Source: Cristatella mucedo (taxonomy: Eukaryota > Bryozoa > Phylactolaemata > Cristatellidae). Taken from it: 64,000 nt of DNA. The stretch spans positions 2,852,501 to 2,916,500 of the forward strand of contig WPIO01000050.1 of the NCBI GenBank assembly GCA_009760855.2, written 5' to 3'. Below are positions 38,365 through 49,857 of this stretch, piece by piece; the first letter of the stretch is position 1; the number at the start of each line of letters is the position of its first letter. The notes under the pieces are model-generated. The model had not been told where the DNA came from. It worked only from the letters and a program-made list of their open reading frames with translations, and made no database searches. A program made the position numbers and the translations under genes.

Positions 38365-40376
38365 TGTGTGTGCGTGTGTGTGTGTGTGCGTGTGTGTGCG
38401 TGTTTGTATATATTTATCAATCCTGCGTCTCTTTGCTTTTTCTCTCGCTTTGTAAACTCTGCTGCCTACACCTATATATATATATATATTCCTCTTCTTC
38501 CCATCACCTTCTCGCGTCAATCCAAGCTTTCCCAAGCGCACGCACGCACGTGCAAGTACTCAGAATCTTACATATCAAAGCGCTCAATCTTTATTGGCAT
38601 CTATTGCTCTCTCTCGCACTCTCTCGCTCTCTTCCTCCCCCGCTCTCTCTCTCTCTCTCACGCTCTCTCTCTTTTCAACGTACATGGTACAGGTAGATGC
38701 ATTTGCTACTACCTGTCCGCAATTTTGTTCCAGGTTGTAATAATAATAATAATAATAATGCACTTGATAAAGCGCGCTCAGAGAACTAAATCTCTTTCTA
38801 GGCGCTTTACATTTGCCGCAAAGGTTAGCTCTGTATAAGCGGTCGGTTACGTCGCTCACGCGCATTCAGTGCATGCTCGCGCGCATTATCAAATCAGCTC
38901 ATGCGCCCGTGCATCGCGCTTTAAAGATGCATCGTGCGTGCGAGCTCCACACAGCCGGCGCACGCCTCAACTTACCGGCATCGGGATAGCAGATGCCGAT
39001 GCACCGCGTGACCGCCATCAACGCTATTGTCATCAGGCCGAGGAAGCCAAAGAAGAAGGCGACAAAGCCGTACCCCGAGCAGCCTGCGACGGAATGAACT
39101 GCGCGCTGCTGCAGACGCCACCCATCGGGGACTGTCGCGCTAGAGCGAAAGTTCGGCTACTCTCATTATTGAACACGGGACTCGCATTGTCGGACGTCAG
39201 ATTCGCATTATCGGACATCAGACCCGCATTATTGCACAGCGTCGAGCCGGCAACGTCGAGCGACAGCGCAGCGGCCGATCGCTATCTGCGCCGCTCGCCG
39301 AGCCCGATTTTGCGCCGCTCCGCAATTGCACGGAAACGCGGTCGGGACCTCGCCCGTGCGGCGACTCAAACTCATTAATCACCTGCACGGCCTCTTAAGG
39401 CCAGGGCGCCAGCTCTGCTAATCAGGGGAGCGTGCGTGCGTGCACCGCAGCCGATACCGCAGCCACCGCAGACGTGCAGGTGGCTCGAGATACATCGATT
39501 CTCTTGGTTAAGAAAGAATGCCCGGCGTCGCATCTTCGCTCGTAAGCCCATGCCGTTGCCATTGCCCCATGTTGCTGCCGCCGCTGCGGCGAAGTGTGCT
39601 CGAAGAGCCGCTGCCGCGGCGGCGTCGCCGCTGCAGCGGCTCTGAGCGGTGCGTGGCAGCGTCCGCTCACCAGAGTCGCCAAAGAGCCATCGCGCCGACA
39701 GAAATGACGGCACCGCCATGGAGTAGGTGGCGATCACGAAGCTTGAGTCGCACGCATTTAGCACGACGATGAGCAGCTGCATCGGCGTCAGCGTCGTGGC
39801 TCGTCGAACCACGACGTAGATGCTCATCGAGTTCGCCGCCACGCTGATGGGTCCTGCCGAATCCGGAAGTAAGCACTAGGGGTGGCTCAAAGCATTCCGT
39901 CGCTCACCGGACGGCTCGCCGTGGGCGGAGCGCCAGCCGCAGCCACCGCTGCGGCAGCGGAACTAGGCACGCGAGCGAGCTCGCGAAGCAGCGGGCGGGC
40001 AGGGGGGGGATTGTCGCCCGACGACCATCGCATCTCGCGCTCGGAAGAAGCAACAGCAGCGCGCGGAGCGTGCGAAAGCGTACCTCGGGAGACGCCGTCA
40101 GGCGCAAAGTGCTGAGGAGGAGGAGGTGCGAGGAGGCAGTTTTACGACTATAGCTGGCGCGGCAGCGAGCCGGCGATACGCACCGATCGCGAGTAGATAG
40201 AGGCCCAGCGCGATGCTCTCCCACGGGGCAATGGAGGAGCTGAACTTGTCGCGCACCTCGCTCTTTGTCGCCGCCGTTGCATTCGCCGAAGGATAGTCGT
40301 CGGCGTCGGCAGCGAAGCTTCGTAGAGTCGTAAACGACGCGAGAGCGCCAGCCGAGCCGTTCCAGTCGGCGGCCAT
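33158..40376 (-). CDS. opsin A, OPN5/neuropsin-like GPCR with divergent activation motifs (5 exons, complete)
   Basis: Exons are 40184-40376, 39671-39853, 38976-39083, 34368-34741 and 33158-33418, joined in phases 1,1,1,0 at GT-AG junctions, 372 residues. It is a seven-helix plasma-membrane receptor predicted to bind retinal through Lys330 in TM7 (K296 in bovine numbering). Cys127 and Cys205 form the expected disulfide; Glu199 in YGPEPFG is at counterion position 181, and position 113 is Tyr130, as in opsins that use Glu181. YGPEPFG-AC-IEW, GICY after TM3 and SFWAAFG resemble OPN5. Unusual: DRY is Thr151-Arg152-Cys153, and NPxxY is NAAVL from Asn336. The N-terminus has two glycosylation sequons (NGS, NAT). 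ATGs at 40409 and 40406 could extend it by 10-11 residues. Peropsin/RGR-type opsins are the main alternative. Confidence 0.9.
33559..33692 (+). repeat. R3 dispersed repeat in opsin A intron 4
   Basis: GTAATGTAACGTATCTCC... to GGCTTTCGGTACGCATTCGG; truncated relative to the longest copies. Confidence 0.75.
33867..33980. promoter_or_regulatory. three CTCF-like motifs in opsin A intron 4
   Basis: GCTAGGGGGCG at 33871 (+), GCGCCCCCTAGCGA at 33907 (minus sense) and AGCGCCCCCTAGCGG at 33964 (minus sense) resemble the vertebrate/fly CTCF core CCxCxAGGGGGCGC. The match is by eye; binding is inferred. Confidence 0.4.
34368..34741 (-). CDS. opsin A exon 4 (TM4, ECL2, TM5, third loop)
   Basis: 374 bp, acceptor TTTTAG, donor GTGAGG, phase 1 in and 0 out. 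TM4 contains SLPLWAWGSYGPEPFG; ECL2 Cys follows in LACAIEW; TM5 is FVLTMFIAAICIPMSLILLS then YGW. The third cytoplasmic loop is long and Ser/Thr/His-rich (about 45 residues) and ends VRTTK. The larger ORF around it (34137-35174) is mostly intron. Confidence 0.92.
34979..35150. repeat. GA-rich microsatellite
   Basis: GA runs with GGGAGGAGT variants in opsin A intron 3. Confidence 0.9.
35746..36048. repeat. GA / CAGA microsatellite
   Basis: About 300 bp of GA, GACA and CAGA in opsin A intron 3; a shorter CT array lies at 36170-36207. Confidence 0.95.
36210..38240. other. opsin A intron 3, GC-rich part
   Basis: CpG-rich sequence with a short GGC run at about 37525-37550. Overlapping ORFs on both strands have biased Arg/Ala/Ser composition and no domain. 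No exon recognised. Confidence 0.4.
38248..38408. repeat. CT / TA / GT compound microsatellite
   Basis: Short CT, short TA, then about 120 bp of GT in opsin A intron 3. Confidence 0.95.
38738..38826 (-). mobile_element. LINE 3' tail in opsin A intron 3
   Basis: AAT repeats then CACTTGATAAAGCGCGCTCA... to the GCGCTTTACATTTGCCGCAA block. Confidence 0.85.
38976..39083 (-). CDS. opsin A exon 3 (TM3)
   Basis: 108 bp, acceptor GTCGCAG and donor GTAAGT, phase 1. Encodes CSGYGFVAFFFGFLG then LMTIALMAVTRCIGICYPDA. Counting from the disulfide Cys puts Tyr at position 113 and Thr-Arg-Cys at 134-136, where DRY or ERY is usual. Confidence 0.92.
39671..39853 (-). CDS. opsin A exon 2 (TM1-TM2)
   Basis: 183 bp, phase 1 at both ends, acceptor CGGCAG and donor GTGAGC. 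Carries the TM1 Asn (VAANSMSIYVVV), a basic first loop (RRATTL) and the TM2 motif LNACDSSF with the conserved Asp. Ends SARWLFGDSG just before TM3, as OPN5 does at W-FG. Confidence 0.9.
40184..40376 (-). CDS. opsin A exon 1 (N-terminus, start of TM1)
   Basis: Starts MAADWNGSAG with a good context (GTCATGG). Ends in the hydrophobic IALGLYLLAIG at a GTGCGT donor, phase 1. In-frame ATGs at 40409 and 40406 precede a hydrophobic stretch (VIILIVM) that could be a leader. Confidence 0.8.
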
Positions 40377-40585
40377 GACAATCAAAATAATTACGCGAGC
40401 CGCCATCATCGGGCATCGATCGCCGCTAGAGGTAATGGAGGCGGCGATTGCGGCTGAGGCCACGCCTGATTACACAACGTCGGTTCGTGCTGCCGCGTAG
40501 CGACCATCTTGCAAGAGTCGGGCACCCTATTGTTCGTTCCTCTCCAATCTACCCCTTACTCAGCAACGAAGTCGGGCTTGTGTGT

Positions 40586-40607
40586 GAGAGAGAGAGAGGC
40601 AACAAGT

Positions 40608-40655
<48 letters not shown>

Positions 40656-40893
40656 AGAAAGAGGCAGATAAGCAGACATAATGAGAGACAGAGAGAGAGA
40701 CAGAGAGCCAGATATAGAAACAGAGAAAGGCAGAGAGAGAGAGAGACAGAGAGAGGCAGCTAGAGAGACAGAGAGAGGCAGCCAAGTAGAGAATGCGAGA
40801 GAGAAGGGGAAAGAAAGAGGCAGATAAGCAGACATAGTGAAAGCGAGAGAGAGAGAGAGAGAGAGAAGCAGACAGAGAGAGAGAGAGAGAACA
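40586..40893. repeat. GA microsatellite, interrupted
   Basis: GA with CAGA and AAGAGGCAGATAAGCAGACA interruptions; the last motif occurs twice (about 40660 and 40816), so the array contains a larger duplication. It abuts a LINE tail. Confidence 0.9.
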
Positions 40894-42670
40894 ATGATAA
40901 TAATAATAATAACAATGCACTTGATAAAGCGCCCTTTGAGAACGCAATCTCTCTCTAGGCGCTTTATATTTACTGCAAAGGGAAACGAGATTGAATGGTG
41001 AGTAATATCATGCTTGATAAACAAACACCATTAATAACATGGTTAGGGGTGACATGCACAGCATCAGCATGCAAATGTATTAGTGGCAGCATGCACAGTG
41101 TCAGCACGAATAAGCACATCAAGGACGAATCACAGGGACCCACTAAATGCTGTCCTAAATAGGTGTGTTTTTAAGTTCTTCTGAAATGTGGTCAGGTCAG
41201 GGAATGTTCTGACGCAGGTCGGGAGGGAGTTCCAGGCTTTGGGAGCATACGAACTAAATTCACGGTCTCCAAAGGATTTAAGGTTTGTACGAGGTATTTG
41301 TAGAATGTTGGATTCCGAAAAGCGGGTGGTACGATGCTTGGCCTGATTGGGGAGTATATCTGAGAGATAGGCTGGAGCCAAAGAATGAAGTGACCTAAAA
41401 GTGAGCGACAAAGCCTTGAAGTCAATCCGTTGCTTGACTGGTAGCCAGTGCAGGTCGGCAAGAAGGGGCGTAATGTAGCAACCGCAACGCTCGCAACAGA
41501 CAAGCCTAGCTGCAGAGTCTTGCACCAGCTGCGATCGCCTAATCAAACATGCTGGTATGCCAGTAAGCAGTGAGTTGCAGAAATCGAGACGGGATGTCAC
41601 GAATGCATGGACCAGCTTGGACGTGGTATCCTTATCTAAACAAGCCCGAATTTTAAGCAATGTTATGTAGCTGAAAATAGGCAGATTTGACTGTGGAGCT
41701 GATATGGTCGTCTAACGAGTGGTCGCTTTGGAATATGACACCTAGATTTCGAGATGATTCAACAGGAGATATGCTGGCAGAGCCAATTTTGAGAGTCAGC
41801 CTTTCCAATCTCTGAATCACACTGGGTTTGCCCATAACTAGTAAGTTAGTTTTATCATCGTTTAGCTTTAGAAAATTGTGCTGCCATCCATGTGCGGATG
41901 TCATCAATACATGCAGCAAGTGAGTTGAGAGAATTTGAGGTGGTCGAAGGCTGGGAGGGATCAAAGCAAAGGTACAACTGAGTGCAAAGCAAAGGTACAA
42001 CTGAGTGTCATCCGCATAGAAGTGAAAGCCTAGATTGTGCTTGGCAATCACATCAGCAAGAGGCAGAGTATAAACCGTGAAAATAACTGGACCTAGCAAG
42101 GAGCCCTGAGGTACCCCATATTTCAGAGGTGCCTCAGATGATCTTTGTCCATTCACGTCAATACTCCGGAGTCTTCCACTGAGATAGGATCTGAATCACT
42201 GCAGAGCAGTGCCAGTGATGCCCAGGCGAGATGAGAGGCGCTCTAGAAGAACTTTGTGATCGATGGTATCAAAAGCTGCGGAAAGATGGAGCAAAATAAG
42301 CTGAGACGCTCTACCCATGCCTGCATTCCTAAGTAGGTAATGTAATGTATCTCCTTCAGTAACTCCAAAAAGTCATAAAGACCATGTAGGTGTTACGCAG
42401 GAGAGTTTTGTATAGCGCACTCACAGCCGAAGCGGCTTTCGGTACGCATTCGGTAAGTCGTTGTATACCCTAAGCAATGCTGACTCTGTGGAGTTATTAG
42501 CTCTAAAGCCAGACTGGAACTTACTAGCAAGGTGTGAGCTTTCGATATATGAGTTCAGCTGGTCCGCTACGACCCGTTCCAGTGTCTTTGGTAGGAATGG
42601 TAGAAGGGAGACTGGGCGGTAGTTGCTTCAGTTCTCTTGGTCTAGTGTCGCTTTCTTGAGAAGTGGCCTG
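40894..42670 (-). mobile_element. LINE with readable RT and C-terminal domain
   Basis: The minus frame 41653-42156 reads VNGQRSSEAPLKYGVPQGSL, then GFHFYADDTQLY (RT box with catalytic YADD) and NDDKTNLLVMGKPS. 41130-41660 reads DLHWLPVKQRIDFKALSLTF and NSLPTCVRTFPDLTTFQKNL. There is a short internal duplication near 41980 and an R3 insertion at 42338-42455. The 5' end dissolves into GA repeats. Confidence 0.88.
42338..42455 (+). repeat. R3 repeat inserted in a LINE
   Basis: Interrupts the LINE between CCTAAGTAG and GTCGTTGTATACCC, which are contiguous in the copy at 53985 onward. Confidence 0.8.
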
Positions 42671-42672
42671 AC

Positions 42673-43145
<473 letters not shown>

Positions 43146-43149
43146 AGTA

Positions 43150-44840
43150 CGAACGTCCTAATTTGAATGAATTTGCGATGACGACGAACGCTTTCGCTGT
43201 TGCATTCCTGGAGTGAAAAAGCGCACTCCCGCAGTGTCCGCCTTCATGCGACAATCGGCTAGCGACAACCCTTAGCGTCGTCATCGCGTCTGCGAAGTAG
43301 CCATGATTCTGGAAGTAGAGTTAGTGGATTGGAATAGGCGTAGACGAGGCACGAGGATGCGTCGCTTGGCTATACTCGCAAAAGAGGACGCGCTGCGCGG
43401 CACTGACGGCAGAGCTTTCTGACATGCTTCAGGGTATGTATCCGGCACACCCCAAGCGCTAGCGATTGGCACGTGGGTGCGCCGGCCAGGCGGCAGCGCC
43501 CAAGGCGTGACTGGGTGCGCCGGACCTCGGAAGTAGAGCCGTCGCGGAGCCAAAGTTTGGTTTTGACACGCGTGCGGAATTATCCCGGAGGCCGCCGCAC
43601 GCTTTCCACGTGAATACACGTTTGACCGCATGAGAGCTCGAAAGCGGATTCTCGCGACAAAGAGTGCCTCGTCATCATCGCTATAACTGGCCGCCGAAGT
43701 GCCTGAACCGAATTACCGCGTACTTACCCGCAGAAAGCACGCGATTGCGTGCGATTGCAGCGATTGCGTCGGTCATTGATTGGCCAATGAACATAATATC
43801 GTTGCACACTGGACGTAGCGGCTATCGCCTCGGAGTAGTATTAGGCCGCAAACACAGTGCTCATAACGGCTCTAGAATTAGCCGACGCGTGACAAGTGAC
43901 GGCAAAGTCTGCGTTTTGAAATCGCGAGAAACCACATGTAGATGCAGCGACAATGCATGCAGGTATAGCGACAAACTGGAGAAAGACAGTAGCGACGACG
44001 ACCGTGCAATTAATGAATAATATAAAAATTCCATATCCATAGCGTGGAAAAGTCGACTCCATAACGACGGAGGGTTACAGTCTCCTAGATTCTGGCATAG
44101 CGTGCTGCCACCACTCTTTTGCGCCTTAAGGCCAAGACCGCAACTCAGCGCTCAGCTGCTAGGGTGCCAACACCTAATGCCTAATGTACAGCTGCGGCTT
44201 TAGCGCTACCTAGCGATTGATTTATTGCACAACCGGTGGTTCCTAATCACTAAAATTCACGAGCCACGAATGAAAAATATCTCGGGTGTCATTTTCTGGC
44301 TAACTTAGCAAGCTGCTATTTAAATATCGCCACTAACTCCAGCCTGCTGAGGTTGGCGTTGCCTGGCTATTTATTGACTAAACTCATTATCGCACAACGG
44401 GATTCCAAACCAGGATCGAAGTGAGGAATCCGCGATCAGCGCTATTAACTATGGGAGTGAATGAGAATTGCAGCGCGCCGAAACGCCGAAACTGCTCGGG
44501 AACCAAAGCAGCGGAGCGTCAGGCGGGGCCCACATCCGGCGGATATCCCTTCGCTAGCTAGGACCCCGTCTGTCTGTGTGAATGTCTCGTTAGTAGTACT
44601 GCTTGGTGAGAGTGGACCGGATAGAAATAGTACACAATCGTTATCTCGAGAGAGTCGCTTATATAGCTACGCTAAAGGGGCTTGGCGGCTTTCAACCACA
44701 CTCCACGCGGACCGTTTGGCTTCGCTTGCTAACATCCGACACCTCGGACTGCTGCGCTTTGCACTACGCGAGAGGGGCGACCGCGAGTGAGCCCATGGGC
44801 GCTCACCCGCTGCTAAAATTTATTTAGCCTACCTACCTAC
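43150..44840. other. no gene recognised
   Basis: Moderately GC-rich, unique sequence. ORFs at 43281-43631 (-), 43664-44020 (+) and 44461-44790 (+) have no motif I recognise and no splice context. Confidence 0.4.
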
Positions 44841-44847
44841 CCTGTAA

Positions 44848-45115
44848 CTGTTTAAAGCCACGAAGACTAACTAACTAGGGTGCACCGGCAGGAGAGTTTT
44901 CTATAGCGTTCTCAAAGCCTGGGCGTCTTTTGGTGCGCTTACAGTGATGGACATACTTCATCTCACGTGACATACTTCATTCATCTCGCGCATACTTCAT
45001 CTCGTACTTCATCTCGCGTGACATACTTCGTCTCACGCATCAAAGAAAGAGAAAGTGAGAAGTGCAGCTGAGTCAGCAGAGCGGCCGAGCAGCAAGTGAG
45101 CAGCTCAGGACGACT
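44848..45115 (+). repeat. R3 dispersed repeat, longest and most diverged copy
   Basis: Same block order (GGAGAGTTTTCTATAGCG, then an AAAGAGAAAGTGAGAAG region, then AGCAGCAAGTGAGCAGC). Contains a local expansion of CATACTTCATCTCGCGTGA. Confidence 0.6.
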
Positions 45116-45394
45116 GGAAACGATGCGCCGCCGCCGGACCTTCGGCCTTCGGCTGGAGACTGCAGATGGCGTTGTGCAAAAATTGTGGCAGCGAGCTCCA
45201 CAGTGTAAGTCCTGCAAAGCAATTGCTGCAGTCGGCAGCAGTATGTAGGCGCAAGAAATGGAAGCGCTAATTTATTATCCACGGGGGACCCGAGGGCAAG
45301 CGGTGGCTGAAAGTAGAGCAGCAGCTAAGCTAAGCATGATAGATTCAGGCCTTTTGGGTCAGAGTAAGAGCATTGCCCTTAATCCGTAGATGAT

Positions 45395-45650
45395 ATGATA
45401 AATTATTTGTGCAGCACCATTAGAGGACTTATCTTTCTAGGTACTTTACATATGCTGTAAATTAAGCATGATCAAATGGTTAGTGGTAGCATACATAATG
45501 ACAACACGCATAACTTGGATAGAAGTGTCATGGACAGGGTCAACATGTCAATACGGTCAGTGATAGCATGCACAGTGTCATCACGCATAAGCTAACAAAG
45601 GACGAATCACAAGGACCAACTAAACACTGACAAACAGCTGTAATGACAGA
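45395..45650 (-). mobile_element. diverged LINE 3' tail
   Basis: Degraded hairpin and the TAGTGGTAGCATACATAATG...AAGGACGAATCACAAGGACC block of the LINE 3' UTR in reverse. Confidence 0.65.
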
Positions 45651-45831
45651 AGGCCGTTTGCCTTAGCATAGACTTTAGAGCTGTCGTATTTGCAAGCAGC
45701 AGCGAGCTAGCCAGATATCTCGAGCGAAGAGTTAACATCACATGAACGTGCTAGCGTCACCAAGCTTGTACATATCGCTTGTACCCACGGCCCGCTGCGT
45801 GTTCACAAGTACAAATGTGTCACTCAAGCAT

Positions 45832-45833
<2 letters not shown>

Positions 45834-45907
<74 letters not shown>
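45834..45907. repeat. CA microsatellite
   Basis: Near-pure CA, about 74 bp. Confidence 0.95.
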
Positions 45908-45909
<2 letters not shown>

Positions 45910-46189
45910 GCACTCACGCACACACTCCCGCACACACCCGCGTGCGAGCACACGTGCCCAAACACAGGCACATGACAGACGGCAATGGCCTGCTGACTGC
46001 CCCAAATATGTTTGGACAGCTCCGGCTTCAAACTTTCTTTCGTTTCTGGTTTGCGTCCAGTTTCAGTCACTCGTTGCCGTCTAATCCCTTCAGCCTGGTT
46101 CATCACAGTTTAGCTCAGCAGCATATCTTCCAATACTGTGGAGGCACACGCAGACGCCAAACAAAAAAGTGCTGCTAGCAAATCTCATG

Positions 46190-47158
46190 CTAGTGGTGCT
46201 ACCGATCACCAATTCAGCTGTATTTGTCATTCAAACCGTCAAAATATGTTAAAGCAACTGATAAACTGAATTCTCGCCTTACCGACATTTGATCCTGGAT
46301 GTCAGAAAACTTCTTAAAGCTAAATGACGATAAAACCAAACTGCTGCTCATAGGACACCCTAAGCGTGTGGCTGGATTAAATGGCTTTGCTCTTCTAATA
46401 GTGTATGCTGTTGTGCGACCATCATCACGTGCTCAAAATGTAGTCTTCGTTTTCGACAGCTGCCTAAACTTTAAAAACTTAATTCAGAAGACTGCTTCTA
46501 CTGCTAGCCATCACGTCCTATCCATATCTAAGATTAGGAGCTGTCTTCCACAGTGGCTTGCGAAAATTTAACTAGCTCCCTAGTTCTGTCTCGGCTTGAT
46601 TATTGTAAGTCCCTTTTGGCTGGGCTACCAACAAAAGCAACTAGCCCACTGCTGCTGGCTATGAAAATGGCTGCAAGCTAGTTTTCTAGTCCCAGAGGTT
46701 TGACTACGCGTCTCCTTTGCTAAAAGAGCTTGGATGGCTGCCGGTTGATCAACGGATACAGAGCAAAGTTCTTACGGAGACCCACAAGATCCACCACGGC
46801 TTGGCTCCTCCGTACTTAGCTGAACTGTTGCACTAGTTTCAGCCTCTTCGTGCCCTCAGGTCCTGTATGGACAATAAATTAGCTGTTCCATTCCTCCGCT
46901 TAAAGACCGTTGGCGACAGAAGCTTTAGCTCTGCAGGTCCTAGGCTGTGGAACTCACTTCCACAATTCTTACGCAACGATAACTACTCTCCCGCTGCCAA
47001 CCTAACCATATTATTCATTTCGTTTGTTTTTCAAGCATGATGTTACTTACCATTCAATTGCATTTCACTTTACAGCAAATGTAAAGCGCCTAGAGAGAGA
47101 TTAAGTTCTCTGAGGGCGCTTTATCAAGTGAATTATTATTATTATTATTATTATTATT
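46190..47158 (+). mobile_element. LINE fragment, second subfamily
   Basis: Frame 46299-46571 has MSENFLKLNDDKTKLLLIGH then a diverged C-terminus. Downstream reads LGWLPVDQRIQSKVL and CMDNKLAVPFLRLKTVGDRS. It joins the common hairpin tail and ATT repeats at 47085-47158. The same subfamily recurs at 49640-49850. Confidence 0.75.
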
Positions 47159-47800
47159 CCAGAGTGACCTCCCGCTAGACAACCAAATCAGCTCCGCAGT
47201 CTAGGCTGCCATGGCTTATCCTTTTCAGCGGTCCTGAGCTGCTACTTTCATGCTACTCACAACCTCAACTGCTCTCCCGACTCTGCTATGCTTCCCACTT
47301 TCTCTTTTTTCCGTGGGATAAAGTCTGTTGGCTACCGAATGCGTATCGAAATCCGATTAGGCTGTGAGTGTGCTATGCAAAACTCTCCTTCGTGGCACCC
47401 ATATAGTCTTTATGGCTGTGTGGGTTTACAGACGGAGATACGTTACATTACTCATCGAATGCCTCACATTCCGCCTGGGCATCACCGGCACAGCACTGCA
47501 TTGGCTTAAGTCCTATCTCAGTTAGAGACACCCGAGTGTTGATGTGAGTGGACAAGGGTCGTCCGAAGAGCCACTCAAGTATGGCGTACCTCTCTCGTAG
47601 CTCTGTGCTCGGGGGTCCACTTCTTTTCCCAGTTTATACTCTCCCTCTAGCCGATGTGATCGTCAAACACAATCTAGGCTTTCACCTCCATGCGTATGAC
47701 GCTCAGTTTTACTGTGATCCCACCCAGCCCTCCAACAGTTCAAGTTCTATCAAATCTCTTACGGCTTGTGTTGATGTCATCTCGCTAGAGAGCAGCCTCG
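47159..47800 (+). mobile_element. LINE fragment interrupted by R3
   Basis: 47459-47770 matches LGITGTALQW, RSYLS and LADVI-KHNLGFHLHAYDAQF. R3 lies between the two parts. Confidence 0.7.
47228..47465 (-). repeat. R3 dispersed repeat
   Basis: Near full-length reverse copy: GCTGCTACTTTCATGCTACTC... to GGAGATACGTTACATTAC. Confidence 0.75.
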
Positions 47801-48061
47801 GGCGACTCCAAGCGCGGCGTGGATCTTTACGTACCTGACTTCTCGCGATTCCTTCGGGTATTCCGCTACTATCTTTGTTGTGACTGTTTATGAGCTGTCC
47901 TCTGATATGCTACTCAAAAAAGAACCTGCTCAGCGTAAGCAGCGATGTCGCCATTACTCGATACCTACTTGCCGGCCTCCTTCGGCGCGTCAGTAAGAAC
48001 CTCCCTTCATCGTGCGTTCTTCCTATCAACAGCTCAAAAAAAGAGAAAATACTAGTTGATT

Positions 48062-48213
48062 TAACAGCCTCTTTTGTACAGCGATAAAAGAGCCTTCACA
48101 GCTATCACTACCGCTTGCTGTGACAATAAAGAATCGCTCACAGCAAGATTCGAACTCGCGATTTTGGTACCGAGGTCGTAAAAAACAACCGCCTTACCTA
48201 GTGTGCCATCACG
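48062..48213 (-). mobile_element. SINE family 2, copy c
   Basis: Reverse strand A box TGGCACACTAG (48199-48209), B box AGTTCGAATCTTG and the 3' end GGCTGTTAAATCAACTAGTA. Confidence 0.8.
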
Positions 48214-48254
48214 GCTCATCAAACCTACGACCCGTAAGTTTAAAGCGCTGATTA

Positions 48255-48372
48255 GAACTATATTCTATTGCGTATCACTTTGCAGCAAATGTAAAGCGCC
48301 TAGAAAGAGATTAAGTTCTCTGAGGGCGCTTTATCAAGTGCAATATTATTATTATTATTATTATTATTATGT
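48255..48372 (+). mobile_element. LINE 3' tail
   Basis: TTTGCAGCAAATGTAAAGCG hairpin and ATT repeats. Confidence 0.85.
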
Positions 48373-48374
48373 GG

Positions 48375-49190
48375 TATTAGCTCACTTGCTGTGTCTTAGC
48401 ATGCTGTGAAAAGTCAACCGGCGATCGTTACTAAGTCCAATTTAAATTCTAAGGGGCTGCATCTGCCGGGCCGGCTATATGCCGATGAGAATGCAAGCCA
48501 CTTAATCGGGGTTTCGCAGGTGACCTCTTAAAGACTCCGCCTGCTAAATGTCCGCTCGTTCAAAACCAGAGGGTTACTTATCCGCGATCCGGTAGAAACT
48601 GGATGCATTTCTGCTGGCCGGAACGTAGATGACGCCCTGCTTCGGCAGCTTTATATCTCAGACCACCCAACTCGGGTTCACATTCTTTCAGCTCATGCAA
48701 TCTGTCAAGGTTGGTGGCAGGGTTACTATTATTGTCCGTGGATCGTTTATCTGAAAGACATGCGTTTATTCACACGGGCCATCGTCTAAATTGGTTGCAT
48801 TCAGGTTCTCATCAAAGACGGTGCCTCTCACTGTTGTGACATACCAACCTCCTTCCGGCTGCCTAAACATGTTTATAGAGGAGTTTTCGTAATTCATTAC
48901 TAAAATATTTTTGTGTGACAGGCCGTTACTGATTGTATGAGACTTCAACATTCACTTGACCACCCTAGAAACCACCAGGTCTTCCCATCTCTTGAGTGCC
49001 TGGAGAACTTGTCCAATAACTGGTCCAATACGTTATTGATACCCCACACGTCGGTGGCCATAATCCGTATGTGATGCGAGTCTTTTTGACCTGCACCCAG
49101 ACTCCACCGACAGCCTCGATGCCCTCACTGATGCAGTGAACATGACACTTAAGAGTGCTCTTGACAAGCATGCCCCGTGCATTTGACGGG
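48375..49190. other. no gene recognised
   Basis: Unique-looking sequence with short ORFs only. Confidence 0.4.
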
Positions 49191-49199
49191 CATGCTTTT

Positions 49200-49638
49200 C
49201 AAGTGTGTTCCAGTGGAGTCCAGGCTTTAGGATAGTATGAACTAAATGCACGGTCTCCGAAGAATTTGAGGTTTGTACGAGGTTTAAGTAAATAGTTAGA
49301 TTCCGGGACCTAAAATTGAGTGACAAAACCTTGAAGTCGATGCGTTGCATGACTGGTATCCAGTGCAGGCCGGCGAGAAGTGGAGAGATGTGGCAACTGC
49401 GATGATCACGACAGACAACCCTGGCTGCAGAGTTTGACAGCCGCTGTAAGTGCCTGATTGCCCAGGCCGGTAGGCCTGCAAGCAGTGAGTTATAGAAGTC
49501 AAGACGGGATGTCAGAAATGCATAGACCCAACTTAGATGTGGTACCCTTGTCTAAACAACCCCGAATCTTAGCAAAACAATGTAGCTGAAAGTAGGCAGA
49601 CTTGATTGTGGAGCTGATGCGGTCGTCTAATGAAAGGC
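49200..49638 (-). mobile_element. LINE fragment
   Basis: Reverse frames recover QRIDFKVLSLNFRS, NCRQ-like and YLNLVQTSNSSETVHLV, the C-terminal ORF2 segments. Confidence 0.7.
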
Positions 49639-49852
49639 TTGGCTCCTCCATACCTAGCTGAACTGCTGCACTAGTTCAAGCTTCTTCGGGCCATCAGGTC
49701 CTGTATGGACAATAAATTAGCTGTCCCATTCTTCCACTTAAAGACCGTCGGCGGCAGAGGCTTTTGATCTGCAGGTCCTAGACTGTGGAACTCACTTCCA
49801 CAATTCTTACGCAACGACAACTACTCTCCTGCTGCCGACTATGGCACATCCT
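49638..49852 (+). mobile_element. LINE fragment, second subfamily
   Basis: Matches 46800-46990 closely: CTTGGCTCCTCC, TAGCTGAACTG, GTCCTGTATGGACAATAAAT, GTGGAACTCACTTCCACAAT. Confidence 0.8.
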
Positions 49853-49857
49853 TTCCA

